Shown in pieces: positions 37,738 to 46,509 of a DNA stretch of 64,000 nucleotides. The stretch covers positions 62,001 to 126,000 of the forward strand of contig NZ_FOHW01000005.1 in assembly GCF_900111735.1 (NCBI RefSeq), given 5' to 3'. The stretch is from Pseudomonas graminis (GTDB taxonomy: Bacteria; Pseudomonadota; Gammaproteobacteria; Pseudomonadales; Pseudomonadaceae). Each line of letters opens with the position of its first letter. The first letter of the stretch is position 1. Under the pieces are notes generated by a model that was not told the origin of the DNA, searched no databases, and saw only the letters and a list, made by a program, of their open reading frames with translations. Made by a program: the position numbers and the translations under genes.

Positions 37738-39042
37738 ATGATGTCGACTTCCCCCGTTTACGTAGAAAAACCTTCTTTGCTTTCATTCGAGAAATCCATG
37801 GCGATCGTGCTGGTTGCGATCAGCCTGATGGTCGTCGAGACCTTCAACGGGGCTCTGCGTTTCTATCTGGATCAGGCTGGGATTTCCGTATTGCTCTACG
37901 CCCCGAAGGTCGCTTGCCTGCTGTTCTTCGCACTTGAGCTGCGCAGCTTCAAAGCCGGGCCGGGTGTCTGGTTGAGCCTGCTGGTGCTGTTCCTGTCGGC
38001 GGGATGGGGAGCACTGAACGGCGCCCAGGCCGGGAATTTTGCATTCGCGCTGTACGGGATCAGCCCGCTGCTCTTCGGGATCGCCTGCGGTGACCAGATC
38101 ATTCGCCACAAGCGCCTGTTCATGTGGGTGATTGCCTTCTGCCTGCTGGCTTCGCTGGTCGGCATTGCCCTGGACCGGTCTGTCAGTCTGCCGTGGAAGG
38201 GCTACAGCTACACCGTCGGCGGCACCGAGTTGAGCGCCAACACCGCGTGGACCTCCGAAGACATAGACCGCCCGGCAGGATTCGCGCGGATGTCCAGCGC
38301 AGTGGCCAGCATCATCTCGATTTTCAGCCTGTACCTGATGGCGACCCTGCGCTCGAAGTTGCTGGGATTGGTGGTCTGCGTGATCGGTCTCGCCGGCGTG
38401 ATATTGACCACCAGCAAGGCGCCAGCATTGGCGTTCATCGGCGGTGCCGGTCTGCTGGTGATGATGCGGTTTCGCTGGACGGTACGGGCGACCATCGTTG
38501 TCGCGGTCGTCCTCGGTATGTCGCTGCCCTTCGTGGCGATGATGACCGACTTCGATGCCAACAAAATCTCGTCCACCAGCTCGCTCGCATCCATCTATGA
38601 CCGGCTGATCAACACCTGGCCCAACGTCATTCGGACGCTGATGGACGAGGATCGAACGCTCACCGGTGTGGGCTTCGGGCTGGTTGGCAGTGCCGTGGCC
38701 GCCTTCCCGGTTCCCGGGGCCAGCATCTTCATGGTTTCCGATAGCACCGTGGTTTACCTGTGGGCGACGTTTGGCTTGGCCGGGCTATTTCTCTACGCGC
38801 TGCACATCCCGTTGTTTTTCATCCTGGCGGACAGCGTCACCCGTTACGGCAAGGCGTTGCTGGTGACGAGCTTTTGCATCTGCATCGTCAGCTGGACGAC
38901 CGATACGCTGGAGGTCACCCTCGCCAACATGTTCCTGGGCATGGCCATCGGGCACGCGCTGGCCATGAAAGCGCGGGGCAGACAGCGGGCCCCAAAGCCC
39001 CATGAGTTGCCCACGTGGAACGGCCTGCCGGGCCTGAGTTGA
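37738..39042 (+). CDS. O-antigen ligase/Wzy-like polysaccharide membrane protein
   Basis: 434-aa polytopic protein with about ten to twelve hydrophobic segments and a large periplasmic loop (about 275-345, after MTDFDANKISSTSSLASIYDR). This layout is typical of the O-antigen ligase/polymerase (Wzy_C/WaaL) superfamily. These enzymes join or polymerise glycan units on the periplasmic face. A GAGGGG box precedes tandem ATG codons. It is followed 13 bp later by a PslG-like hydrolase gene, suggesting a two-gene polysaccharide unit; no glycosyltransferases adjoin it. Confidence 0.83.
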   Translation: MMSTSPVYVEKPSLLSFEKSMAIVLVAISLMVVETFNGALRFYLDQAGISVLLYAPKVACLLFFALELRSFKAGPGVWLSLLVLFLSAGWGALNGAQAGNFAFALYGISPLLFGIACGDQIIRHKRLFMWVIAFCLLASLVGIALDRSVSLPWKGYSYTVGGTELSANTAWTSEDIDRPAGFARMSSAVASIISIFSLYLMATLRSKLLGLVVCVIGLAGVILTTSKAPALAFIGGAGLLVMMRFRWTVRATIVVAVVLGMSLPFVAMMTDFDANKISSTSSLASIYDRLINTWPNVIRTLMDEDRTLTGVGFGLVGSAVAAFPVPGASIFMVSDSTVVYLWATFGLAGLFLYALHIPLFFILADSVTRYGKALLVTSFCICIVSWTTDTLEVTLANMFLGMAIGHALAMKARGRQRAPKPHELPTWNGLPGLS

Positions 39043-39055
39043 CCGAGGCAATCCT

Positions 39056-40339
39056 ATGAGCGTTCGAAGCATTGGCCTGAGCGGCCTGGCACTGATGGCC
39101 GCCCTGTGCGCTGCGAATGTCGCCGGGGCCGAGCCTTTTATCGTCGGTGTTGCCACCCACTCGATGAACAACACCGGGCAACCGCTGCGCAGCCTTCAGA
39201 TGGCGCGCGAGGCTGGCGTCACGTCCATTCGCGATGACGCCTTCTGGTCTACGGCCGAACCTGTGCGAGGCCAGATGCAGATCATTGCGCCGTGGCGCGC
39301 CTGGCTGAGCACTGCCAAGGGACTGAACCTCGCCCCGATGGTCATTCTCGGCTACGGCAGCTCATATCAGGGCGGCGCGAAGCCGCGCAAGCCTGAGGTA
39401 AAGATTCCGTACCTGAAATACGTCGACTACCTCACTCGCCAGTTGGGTAATCCGGTCAGGTTTTATGAAGTCTGGAACGAGTGGGATCTGGACGGCGCGG
39501 CCGATCCGCGTCTGAGTAACGACTACGTCACGCTGGTCCGTGACGCGGCACCGATCATTCGCAAGAACAATCCCCAGGCACTCGTGCTCGCCGGCGCCGT
39601 GACGACCCTGGGGATCAAGAGTGGATTCGTCGACCGCATCCTGGCTGCAGGGGTGATGAAGTACGCCGATGGCCTCTCGCTGCACCCCTATGTGCACTGC
39701 GAAGGCAGCTACCGCAATACGCCGGAAAGCTGGATCGGCTGGATGCGTGATCTGGACCGTCGAATCAGCGCCAAGGTTGGGAGGCCAGTGCCTCTGTATC
39801 TGACCGAGATGAGCTGGCCAAGCCACAATGGCAATTGCGGTGTTAGCGCCGAGCGCCAGTCTGCATACCTGGCGCGCGCGTACTTCCTTATCCGCACGCT
39901 GCCGAACGTCAAAGGCATGTGGTGGTATGACCTGATCAACGATGGCACCAACCACACCGACCAGGAGCACAACTTCGGCCTGCTTGATGACGATCTGCGC
40001 GCGAAACCGGCTTATTCGGTGCTCAAGGCCATCAGCCCTTACCTGCCTGACTTCACCTACGAGCCGGCCAACAGCCTCCAGTCCGACGGAGTCTTCCAAC
40101 TGGCCCTGAGCAATGGCCGCGAGCGGATTCTGGTGGCGTGGGTAAGCGGTCGCGAGCACGAAGTCAGCATTAGCGCTACGGCCATGAAAAACAGACCGGT
40201 GCGCATACTCGATACGCAGACGCCGGACAAAGGCATGACCGACTCTGCACAGCAGTGGGTGTGCGATGCCCAGCGCTGCTCCGCCCGGCTGACACTCACG
40301 GAGTTTCCAAAAATCATTCGCTTGAGTCCCGACGCCTGA
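39056..40339 (+). CDS. PslG-like secreted glycoside hydrolase (GH39-type)
   Basis: 427-aa exported enzyme with a signal peptide (about 1-25, ending AGA) and a TIM-barrel glycoside hydrolase. Catalytic acid/base Glu142 lies in YEVWNEWD and the likely nucleophile Glu251 in YLTEMSWPS, the paired glutamates of clan GH-A. PslG of P. aeruginosa, with the same arrangement, cuts the Psl polysaccharide and aids biofilm matrix release. A C-terminal beta-sandwich (about 335-427) contains a CDAQRC cysteine pair. It is translated just after the Wzy-like gene, so it probably trims or releases the polymer made there; the polymer is unknown. Confidence 0.86.
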   Translation: MSVRSIGLSGLALMAALCAANVAGAEPFIVGVATHSMNNTGQPLRSLQMAREAGVTSIRDDAFWSTAEPVRGQMQIIAPWRAWLSTAKGLNLAPMVILGYGSSYQGGAKPRKPEVKIPYLKYVDYLTRQLGNPVRFYEVWNEWDLDGAADPRLSNDYVTLVRDAAPIIRKNNPQALVLAGAVTTLGIKSGFVDRILAAGVMKYADGLSLHPYVHCEGSYRNTPESWIGWMRDLDRRISAKVGRPVPLYLTEMSWPSHNGNCGVSAERQSAYLARAYFLIRTLPNVKGMWWYDLINDGTNHTDQEHNFGLLDDDLRAKPAYSVLKAISPYLPDFTYEPANSLQSDGVFQLALSNGRERILVAWVSGREHEVSISATAMKNRPVRILDTQTPDKGMTDSAQQWVCDAQRCSARLTLTEFPKIIRLSPDA

Positions 40340-40490
40340 CGACCGTACGTCCGTACGTATGAAACCGGCCTGCCCCTGTCAGCGCGGGTTTTTTATGCGC
40401 TGCAGATGCAAATAGTGGCAATACGACATTTACTGGACATGTCTTGCTGTTACCTTACGGCCTGGGGCAGACACACTGCCGGGGGAACGT

Positions 40491-41252
40491 ATGGGGCTTC
40501 GAGGAAGATTCATCGTTGGCTGTTTGCTCGGGCTGCTCGTGGTGCCAGCAGTGGCTGAGCCTTACATCGCGGGCGGAGCCCAGTGGAAGCCCTATGCCTA
40601 CGAAGACAAAGACGGTCATATGGAGGGGATCTCCATCGACATCGCACGACGTGTGATGAAGCTGGCCAACTTGGACGTTACTTTCGTCACCTACCCGGTC
40701 AACCGCCTGCAGTCGATGCTGCGCAAGGGCGAGATCGATATCAACTACGCTGACGCGCTGATCTGGAACAGCCCTGAGGAGCAACGTCGATACGTGTTCT
40801 CCAAGCCCTATTCCACGGTCAAAGAGCACCTGTACTTTCTGGCGGACCACCCTGCGCGGGGCCAGACCATCGCGCAACTGGCGCACCTAACGATTGGCAT
40901 GGTCCGGGGCTACAACTACTGGGCCCTGGACCCGGCGATCGAGAAGCACCGCCTGACCCGGCTGGAAACCTCCAGGGACGAAGCGCTGATCAAGCTGCTC
41001 CAGAGCAAACGCGTCGACGCCATCGCCATGGTCGACGACAACTTTGATGAGCTGGTCTCAAGCAATGCGCTTGATCCCGGCCAGTTCGTCCAGGGCGCAC
41101 GACTCAGCGAAGCGCCGCTGGTGTTCAAGCTCCAGCCGCAATACGCCTCGTGGTTGCCGCGTATCAACAGCGCGATCGACAGCCTGAACAAGACGGGCGA
41201 GCTGGAGTGCATTCGACGCCAGTATTTGCCGGGGGCGCAGGTGGCGAAGTGA
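40491..41252 (+). CDS. Periplasmic amino-acid-binding protein (SBP family 3), orphan
   Basis: 253-aa precursor with a signal peptide (about 1-22, ending VAE/AEP) and a solute-binding protein family 3 domain beginning YIAGGAQWKPYAYEDKDGHMEGISIDIARRVM. Such proteins bind polar amino acids for ABC importers or act as sensors. There are no permease or ATPase genes next to it. GGGGGAACGT precedes the ATG. It converges on the hydrazine operon, with a 35-bp gap. A link with that pathway (for example uptake of a precursor) is possible but unproven. Confidence 0.83.
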   Translation: MGLRGRFIVGCLLGLLVVPAVAEPYIAGGAQWKPYAYEDKDGHMEGISIDIARRVMKLANLDVTFVTYPVNRLQSMLRKGEIDINYADALIWNSPEEQRRYVFSKPYSTVKEHLYFLADHPARGQTIAQLAHLTIGMVRGYNYWALDPAIEKHRLTRLETSRDEALIKLLQSKRVDAIAMVDDNFDELVSSNALDPGQFVQGARLSEAPLVFKLQPQYASWLPRINSAIDSLNKTGELECIRRQYLPGAQVAK

Positions 41253-41287
41253 TCTCCCCGCCGAAGCGAGTCCTACTGGCACAACGC

Positions 41288-43090
41288 TTAAACTGTTGTC
41301 CTGACTTCCACATTCAACCCCAACATCTCGCGGGCGATTCGGTCGGCATCGACGAAGGCGCGGGAATAGCTGCCCGAAGACGGGACGTAGTGGTTGTAAT
41401 AAGTGGAGCCTTCGACGAGAGGGCCGGTTATCCACAAGTTGGGTTGTGCTCTACCTTCGCTGTCTACGAACACGCCCTCTCCGTCTTCAGTCAGGCTGTT
41501 GATAACTCCGATATCCTTTAATAAGCGGATAACTTTTGGCAGCGACGAACTGTCACGGGCGCCGCTGACATGTGCGCTGATGACACGTTGTAAGGGGATG
41601 ATCAGATTCTCTGCGAGAACCACGCTGGTGAGGTGTCGATCCGCACTGTGGATAACTTGGGAAACGTGCACCCATTTGACAATTCCCGCATCGGCCAAGG
41701 CCAGCAGTTCCTGATGACGCTCCTTCTGCGGCCCGGCGACCATTCGATTGACGTGGGGCGCGTATTCTCCGAAGAAGACTAGACGTGAATCAGTTGTGAG
41801 TCCTCGGTTATCCACAACCCGACGGAGCTGCTCACGGCAACTTCTCCACACTTCGATCGCAGCCTTGATCGGACTCGAATCCAGGCCCAGTGAACTCTCC
41901 GCAGTGTCGCGCTCGATGAATGCGCGCATGGATTGGGGATAATCCGTCGAATCCATAAATGACCCGCGCGGGTTATACACAGCCTCATCCAGCGGCAGCG
42001 CCTGGAAGCGCGCGGCCATTTCCGCCGATACGGTGTCAAGCCGGTCCAGGTAATACGCGCGCACAACCTCCGCTTTGATCTTTAACGCCGACTCGCCTTT
42101 TTGGTGCGCAATCATCCCGAAGTATTCTGCGAGCATTTCAGCTTTGATCAACGGCAGTACCTGCAGCTCGAAATCCAGGCCGTCGGGGTTTTCCGCTCGA
42201 AGACTCGCCACCGCTGACAAGGTGAAAATCAACGCAGCATTTGAGGTCCGATGAGGCACTATGTCCGGCCGGGTGCGGTACGGCAGACCGCTACGGGAGA
42301 ATAGATAGATAGACGGCTCCCCGCCGCCAGGCTCATAGCGCAAGCCATCCGGCAGATTGCGAAATTGGCCTCCGCGCCCGACCGTTAGACCCGCGACAAC
42401 ATCCATCGCAGTAAGCCCCAGCCCTTCAATACCGACCGCTTCTGTGGATAACACTGAGTCGAGCGATCCGAGGGGTGTATAAGCTGCGGACGATCCGGGC
42501 CGCTCCTCTTTCGAACCCTTCATCCATTGCGCGTGACCAACAGTGATCGCCAGCCAATCCACTGCACAACTCAATTCATCTGTGGACAGAACAAACTGGC
42601 CCATATCTGTGTGCTCAATGTTATCCACAGCATGAGGTTGATGAATGACACGCACGTTTGCGGGCAGACCAGAAATCACCTGTTGGTAAGTCCACGCCAG
42701 ATACTCTCCTAGCCAGCTGCGCGGCAGGAACTCATTGGGTTGTACGCTGCGTTCTGCAGATTTATGGCACAGGCACCATTCGTAGAAGTTTGGTCCTTGC
42801 CGTCCCGTGTGTCCGTCGAGGGCCGCCGCGTCCGGAAACATCGAAATCTGCGAAGCGACGGTGTTGAGCATAAGGTATTCAGGCTGGTCGACGGCATGCA
42901 AGCCTGGCCCCGGGGGCTGGGGGTCAAATACGTTCACTTCGATGTGCCGGGCCGTGTTGACCGCCAGCGCACAGATACGCTCCAGCACCGTTAACCCGCG
43001 TGAGCCACACCCGACAATACCGATGCTGATAGCGTCTTTTTCCAAGCCTGGGGATAACTTTTCGCCCGCCAGCGCTGCGCTCAGTTCCAT
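41288..43090 (-). CDS. FAD/NAD(P)-binding protein of the hydrazine operon, role unknown
   Basis: 600-aa flavoprotein-like enzyme, last gene of the operon. A Rossmann dinucleotide motif IGIVGCGSRG lies at 23-32, followed by a long segment (VNVFDPQPPGPGLHAVDQPEYLMLN) typical of the FAD-NAD(P)-binding family PF13454. The C-terminal half has RMVAGPQKERHQELLALADAGIVKWV and a final NLWITGPLVEGSTYYNHYV strand-helix. No signal peptide. Its start overlaps the SbnB-like stop by 10 bp. Plausible jobs are oxidation or N-hydroxylation of the amino group of diaminopropionate or of the hydrazine, which is inference. Five TTATCCACA 9-mers lie within it. Confidence 0.82.
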   Translation of the reverse strand: MELSAALAGEKLSPGLEKDAISIGIVGCGSRGLTVLERICALAVNTARHIEVNVFDPQPPGPGLHAVDQPEYLMLNTVASQISMFPDAAALDGHTGRQGPNFYEWCLCHKSAERSVQPNEFLPRSWLGEYLAWTYQQVISGLPANVRVIHQPHAVDNIEHTDMGQFVLSTDELSCAVDWLAITVGHAQWMKGSKEERPGSSAAYTPLGSLDSVLSTEAVGIEGLGLTAMDVVAGLTVGRGGQFRNLPDGLRYEPGGGEPSIYLFSRSGLPYRTRPDIVPHRTSNAALIFTLSAVASLRAENPDGLDFELQVLPLIKAEMLAEYFGMIAHQKGESALKIKAEVVRAYYLDRLDTVSAEMAARFQALPLDEAVYNPRGSFMDSTDYPQSMRAFIERDTAESSLGLDSSPIKAAIEVWRSCREQLRRVVDNRGLTTDSRLVFFGEYAPHVNRMVAGPQKERHQELLALADAGIVKWVHVSQVIHSADRHLTSVVLAENLIIPLQRVISAHVSGARDSSSLPKVIRLLKDIGVINSLTEDGEGVFVDSEGRAQPNLWITGPLVEGSTYYNHYVPSSGSYSRAFVDADRIAREMLGLNVEVRTTV

Positions 43091-44088
43091 CTCAAGGTCT
43101 CTCCGAAGAACGATTCGATACCGACGCCACGGGATTCTGCCAGCGCGGTGTCGACGATGAATTTACTCAGCGCCAGGTCCAGTACGCCCAAGCCGAACGG
43201 CGAGAAAATCGAGGGCTTTGCGGGGTCAAGCCCGACCTCGCCACGGATAAGGCCGGCCAGCGTCCCGTTCATGAAAGCTCGGCTGCCGGTCAATTGCTCG
43301 GTCAGGTGTGGCGATGTATTGGCCTTCATGCAGTGCTCAATGTCGTCACAAAGGTTGTTGGCTTCCAACAGCAGCTGCGGGGCGATGTCCCGCAACGAGA
43401 TGTTCAGCACGACTTGGCCGGCGCGAAACCCCATTGGCGGTTTGACGTACGGCTCGCCGGCCGTGGTGGCGAAGATCACCAGATCTGCCGATAGCGTTTG
43501 CTCCAGACTTCCAGTCTGGGCTGTGCATAAGTCGGCATTTTCGATAAAGCCTGTCAGAGCGTCCGCAGACGCCGCGTCGAAATCGTGCACAACCGCGTGA
43601 CTGATATCCCATCCTTCAACGCTGAGCATCCGCGCGATGTTGCGGGCAATCACCCCTGCGCCGATAAATCCTACTGACGCAACCTTCCGTGACTGACCGT
43701 TGAGCCAGTAAGCGCCTGACACCGCCGATGCGGCTGTTCGCACCGCGCTGATCTGCGCGCCTTCAAGGCAGGCGTAGGGATAGCCAGTCTCTCGGTCATT
43801 GAGGATAACGACGGCTGACGCCCTCGGCTTATGCTGAGCGACGTTGCCGGGGAAGCTCGAAATCCACTTGATTCCCGCCACGGCGTCTTCTCCCTCCAGC
43901 GCCGCCGGCAGCGCGATGATCCGGTTGGCGGGTTGTTGAGGGAAACGAAGAAAGTAGCTGTCCGGGTTGAGCGTCTGGCCGTCATGGTGCTGCAGATACA
44001 CCTGCTCGATGCGCCGCACCATGTCGTGGGCGTGGCTGTCGAGAATGTCTTTGATCACAGCGCCGGGGATCACATGGAAGTCAGACAT
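43081..44088 (-). CDS. sbnB: SbnB-like N-(2-amino-2-carboxyethyl)-L-glutamate dehydrogenase
   Basis: 335-aa enzyme of the ornithine cyclodeaminase/mu-crystallin family. The N-terminal part begins with PGAVIKDILDSHAHDMVRRIEQ, the Rossmann motif is GFIGAGVIARNIARML (about 145-160), and the family's C-terminal segment follows. In staphyloferrin B synthesis SbnB uses NAD to oxidatively cleave ACEGA into L-2,3-diaminopropionate and 2-oxoglutarate. Paired here directly downstream of an SbnA-like gene (8-bp overlap), so the SbnB reading is strongly preferred over ornithine cyclodeaminase or alanine dehydrogenase. It overlaps the next gene by 10 bp. Confidence 0.88.
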   Translation of the reverse strand: MSDFHVIPGAVIKDILDSHAHDMVRRIEQVYLQHHDGQTLNPDSYFLRFPQQPANRIIALPAALEGEDAVAGIKWISSFPGNVAQHKPRASAVVILNDRETGYPYACLEGAQISAVRTAASAVSGAYWLNGQSRKVASVGFIGAGVIARNIARMLSVEGWDISHAVVHDFDAASADALTGFIENADLCTAQTGSLEQTLSADLVIFATTAGEPYVKPPMGFRAGQVVLNISLRDIAPQLLLEANNLCDDIEHCMKANTSPHLTEQLTGSRAFMNGTLAGLIRGEVGLDPAKPSIFSPFGLGVLDLALSKFIVDTALAESRGVGIESFFGETLRWN

Positions 44089-45100
44089 TCAGCGCCTCTC
44101 CCTCGAAGGTGTGGACGTACTGCTTCACATACCGGGCGATCGGCTGTGAGCTGAGCGCCGTCAGCTCGGCGCGTCCGAACTTCTGCATCACCCACTCATC
44201 GTTGTAGATCGTCTCAAGGTAACGCTCGCCGGCGTCCGGCGAGATCGCCACGACTACGGCGTCTTTGGGAATCCCCAGCGAGGGCGCTGCCAACCCGGCC
44301 ACCACGGTCCCGGTGGAGCCGCCCGCCAGCACGCCATTGGATTTCGCCAGCCAGCGACACATGGCCACGGTGGCGCGCTCATCCACCACCTGCTGCTTAT
44401 GCAAGTGATGGGCGCGGAAGATCGGCGGCATCTGGCTGGAGCCGAGTCCCGGAATGAAGCGCGGTCCGGGCGGCTGACCGAAAGTCACCGAACCGGCGCT
44501 GTCCACCGCGATAATCTTGGTGCGCGGCGAATGTTTGCGGAAATACTGCACGCAGCCCATTAAAGTGCCGGTCGTGCCGGCGCCGACCACCAGATAGTCC
44601 AGCGCCGGGAAGGCGATATGAATCGAGCGCGCTGTGGTGTGCTCATGGGTCTTGGCGTTGGCCGGATTGCTGTACTGGTTAAGCCACAGGTGACGGGGAT
44701 CGCGGGCGACGGCATCGCGAATGTAACGAATGCGGGTGCCCAGATAGCCGTCATTGTCGTCGCGCTCGGTGACGATGATGATCTGCGCGCCGAAGGCTTC
44801 CATCATCTTGATGTTGTGCAGGTTGGTGTTGGGATCAACCACACAGCAGAACTTATAGCCACGCTCGGCACAAATCATCGCCAACGCCACCCCAAGATTG
44901 CCGGACGACGACTCGATAAGCACGGTGTCCTTGTGGATAAGTCGGCGCTCTGCATAGGAGTCGATCAGGCCGATGGCCGTCTTCATCTTGATCGAGCCTG
45001 CGGGGTTGCATGACTCAAGCTTCAGATGCAGGTTTTCAAAACCCAGGCCTTTTACCCTGACGAAGTTCGAATCGCCGACGATGTGGGAAATGAAATTCAT
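44081..45100 (-). CDS. sbnA: SbnA-like N-(2-amino-2-carboxyethyl)-L-glutamate synthase
   Basis: 339-aa PLP enzyme of the cysteine synthase fold. The PLP lysine lies in PAGSIKMK (Lys near 38), the phosphate-binding loop is GAGTTGTLMG (about 180-189), and the asparagine loop is SSSGNLGVALA (about 64-74). SbnA joins O-phospho-L-serine and L-glutamate to ACEGA, which SbnB then cleaves to L-2,3-diaminopropionate. The SbnB partner follows with an 8-bp overlap, and the N-hydroxylase gene precedes it with a 4-bp overlap. True CysK/CysM is less likely given this context. Product supplied to the hydrazine pathway is inferred. Confidence 0.88.
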   Translation of the reverse strand: MNFISHIVGDSNFVRVKGLGFENLHLKLESCNPAGSIKMKTAIGLIDSYAERRLIHKDTVLIESSSGNLGVALAMICAERGYKFCCVVDPNTNLHNIKMMEAFGAQIIIVTERDDNDGYLGTRIRYIRDAVARDPRHLWLNQYSNPANAKTHEHTTARSIHIAFPALDYLVVGAGTTGTLMGCVQYFRKHSPRTKIIAVDSAGSVTFGQPPGPRFIPGLGSSQMPPIFRAHHLHKQQVVDERATVAMCRWLAKSNGVLAGGSTGTVVAGLAAPSLGIPKDAVVVAISPDAGERYLETIYNDEWVMQKFGRAELTALSSQPIARYVKQYVHTFEGEALNV

Positions 45101-46461
45101 GGCCGTGCCTCAACGCGTGTGCGCCGGGAATGGCTCAGCATGGTCGCCACCGACGCACGCTCCCGGGGCTGGGTCGCCAGCAGCGCATCGGTCAGGTGCT
45201 GCGCCCGTACGGCAACCATTGAAAACGACTGAGCGTCGCTGATGCCGTGGGTCTTTTCCGACGTTCCGTTCGCCAGGATCTGCACGCCTTCACTGTGCTG
45301 CAGGGCGACCCGGTAATGCCGGTCAACCGCAAGCGTGCCGTCCTCGTCGCGGACCAGCCAGGGTTGCAGCAGGGTCAGCAGTGGTGGCACTGCAAGCTGC
45401 TCGTAGCCGGTGCCCAAAACAATCCCGTCGACGTACAGCACGGTTTCAACGCCGGTATTGCTATCACGCAGCACCACCGAATAGGCATCGCCCACCTTTT
45501 CCACTGAAGCCACTTCGGACCAGGCATGCATGTTCAGACGCCGGTGCCCGGTAACCTCGCCTTCGTACAGGAAGGAGTAAAGCGCCTGACTCTCGTCGAC
45601 GTCGATGCCTGCGTAATTGGTCGCGCGGATCTCCTCGAATACCCGGCTGCGTCTGCCGGGCTCAAGGTCGTGGAAATAATCGATGTGCTCTGGCAGGAAG
45701 GCCATGTTGGGAAATTGCCCCAGCTGCCCCACCTTGAAACCCACGCCGCGGTGCACTGAATGGACTTGCGTGGTGGGGGCGGCGCCGAGCAGGTGCGTCA
45801 CCGCCTCCCCCGCGCTTTGACCCGAGCCCAGCACCAGCCAGCGCTGCGCGATCGGACCGCCGCCCAGGTGGATGTTTTTCAGGTACCGGGAGGTGTGGAA
45901 GACCCGGCCGCCGAGGTGCGGGCTGAACGCGTCCGGTATACGGGGCAGGCTGCCGTGGGAAAGCACCAGACGCTTGGTGCGATAAGTTCCGTTGACCGTG
46001 ACGACATCGACGCCCTTCAAGATGCCTTTTTCCGCTACCGGCAATACGTCGAGGACGCCTTCGTCGTAGGCGACATAATCCTTGAGTTGCGCAGCAACCC
46101 AGGCGATGTAGTCGGACCATTCCACCCGGCTGGCCGGACGGCCCAACAGGCCAAACGTGTGCAGACGACCCTTTTCTTTCAGGTACATGGCGAAGGAGAA
46201 GCGGCTGCGTGGATTGCGCGGCGTCACCAGGTCTCGAAAGACATGGTGGTTGATGTCGGTGCCCGCCAGTAGAAACGCGCCATGCCACGTCGAGTCACGC
46301 CCTTTTTCGAAGAAGCGCACGCGCTGGAAAGGCTTTCGACCGTTGCCTTCCGCCTCGTCTTCCATCGCACAGGCCAGTGCGATACCCGCCGGGCCGAAGC
46401 CTACCGAGATGACGTCCAGGGTTTCACGCACACCTTCGATTTCATACTGAGTCATGGTCAT
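45097..46461 (-). CDS. Lysine/ornithine N-hydroxylase-like flavin monooxygenase
   Basis: 454-aa NADPH- and FAD-dependent N-hydroxylating monooxygenase of the IucD/SidA/PvdA family. The FAD motif GFGPAGIALA is near 20-30, the NADPH motif LGSGQSAGEAV near 208-218, and the C-terminal substrate-site segment TSEKTHGISDAQSFS near 410-424. In hydrazine-forming clusters the matching enzyme (Spb38, Tri26) makes N6-hydroxy-L-lysine, the nitrogen donor for N-N bond formation. Because no siderophore NRPS is present, that role is preferred over a pyoverdine-type ornithine hydroxylase. Two ATG starts (46461, 46455) are possible; AGGAAG favours the second slightly. Overlaps SbnA-like gene by 4 bp. Confidence 0.87.
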   Translation of the reverse strand: MTMTQYEIEGVRETLDVISVGFGPAGIALACAMEDEAEGNGRKPFQRVRFFEKGRDSTWHGAFLLAGTDINHHVFRDLVTPRNPRSRFSFAMYLKEKGRLHTFGLLGRPASRVEWSDYIAWVAAQLKDYVAYDEGVLDVLPVAEKGILKGVDVVTVNGTYRTKRLVLSHGSLPRIPDAFSPHLGGRVFHTSRYLKNIHLGGGPIAQRWLVLGSGQSAGEAVTHLLGAAPTTQVHSVHRGVGFKVGQLGQFPNMAFLPEHIDYFHDLEPGRRSRVFEEIRATNYAGIDVDESQALYSFLYEGEVTGHRRLNMHAWSEVASVEKVGDAYSVVLRDSNTGVETVLYVDGIVLGTGYEQLAVPPLLTLLQPWLVRDEDGTLAVDRHYRVALQHSEGVQILANGTSEKTHGISDAQSFSMVAVRAQHLTDALLATQPRERASVATMLSHSRRTRVEARP

Positions 46462-46509
46462 TCTTCCTGAAAGTTGTAAAAGAGGTGGCGCGCTGTTGGG
46501 CAGGCCGCT

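Noticed and set aside
39006..39022. Second parS-like site around a CCCACGTGGAAC sequence
   Set aside because: Three mismatches in the 14-bp core and located inside a coding sequence.
41428..42629. A chromosomal replication origin
   Set aside because: DnaA 9-mers are present, but they lie in a coding sequence with no AT-rich unwinding region, and oriC is expected beyond the atp operon outside the window.
43081..45100. Staphyloferrin-B-type siderophore locus
   Set aside because: The SbnA/SbnB pair is present, but there are no NIS synthetases, decarboxylase, transporter or Fur-like box; the neighbours are N-N-forming enzymes.
45097..46461. Pyoverdine L-ornithine N5-hydroxylase (PvdA)
   Set aside because: No NRPS or pyoverdine genes nearby; context fits a lysine hydroxylase of a hydrazine operon.
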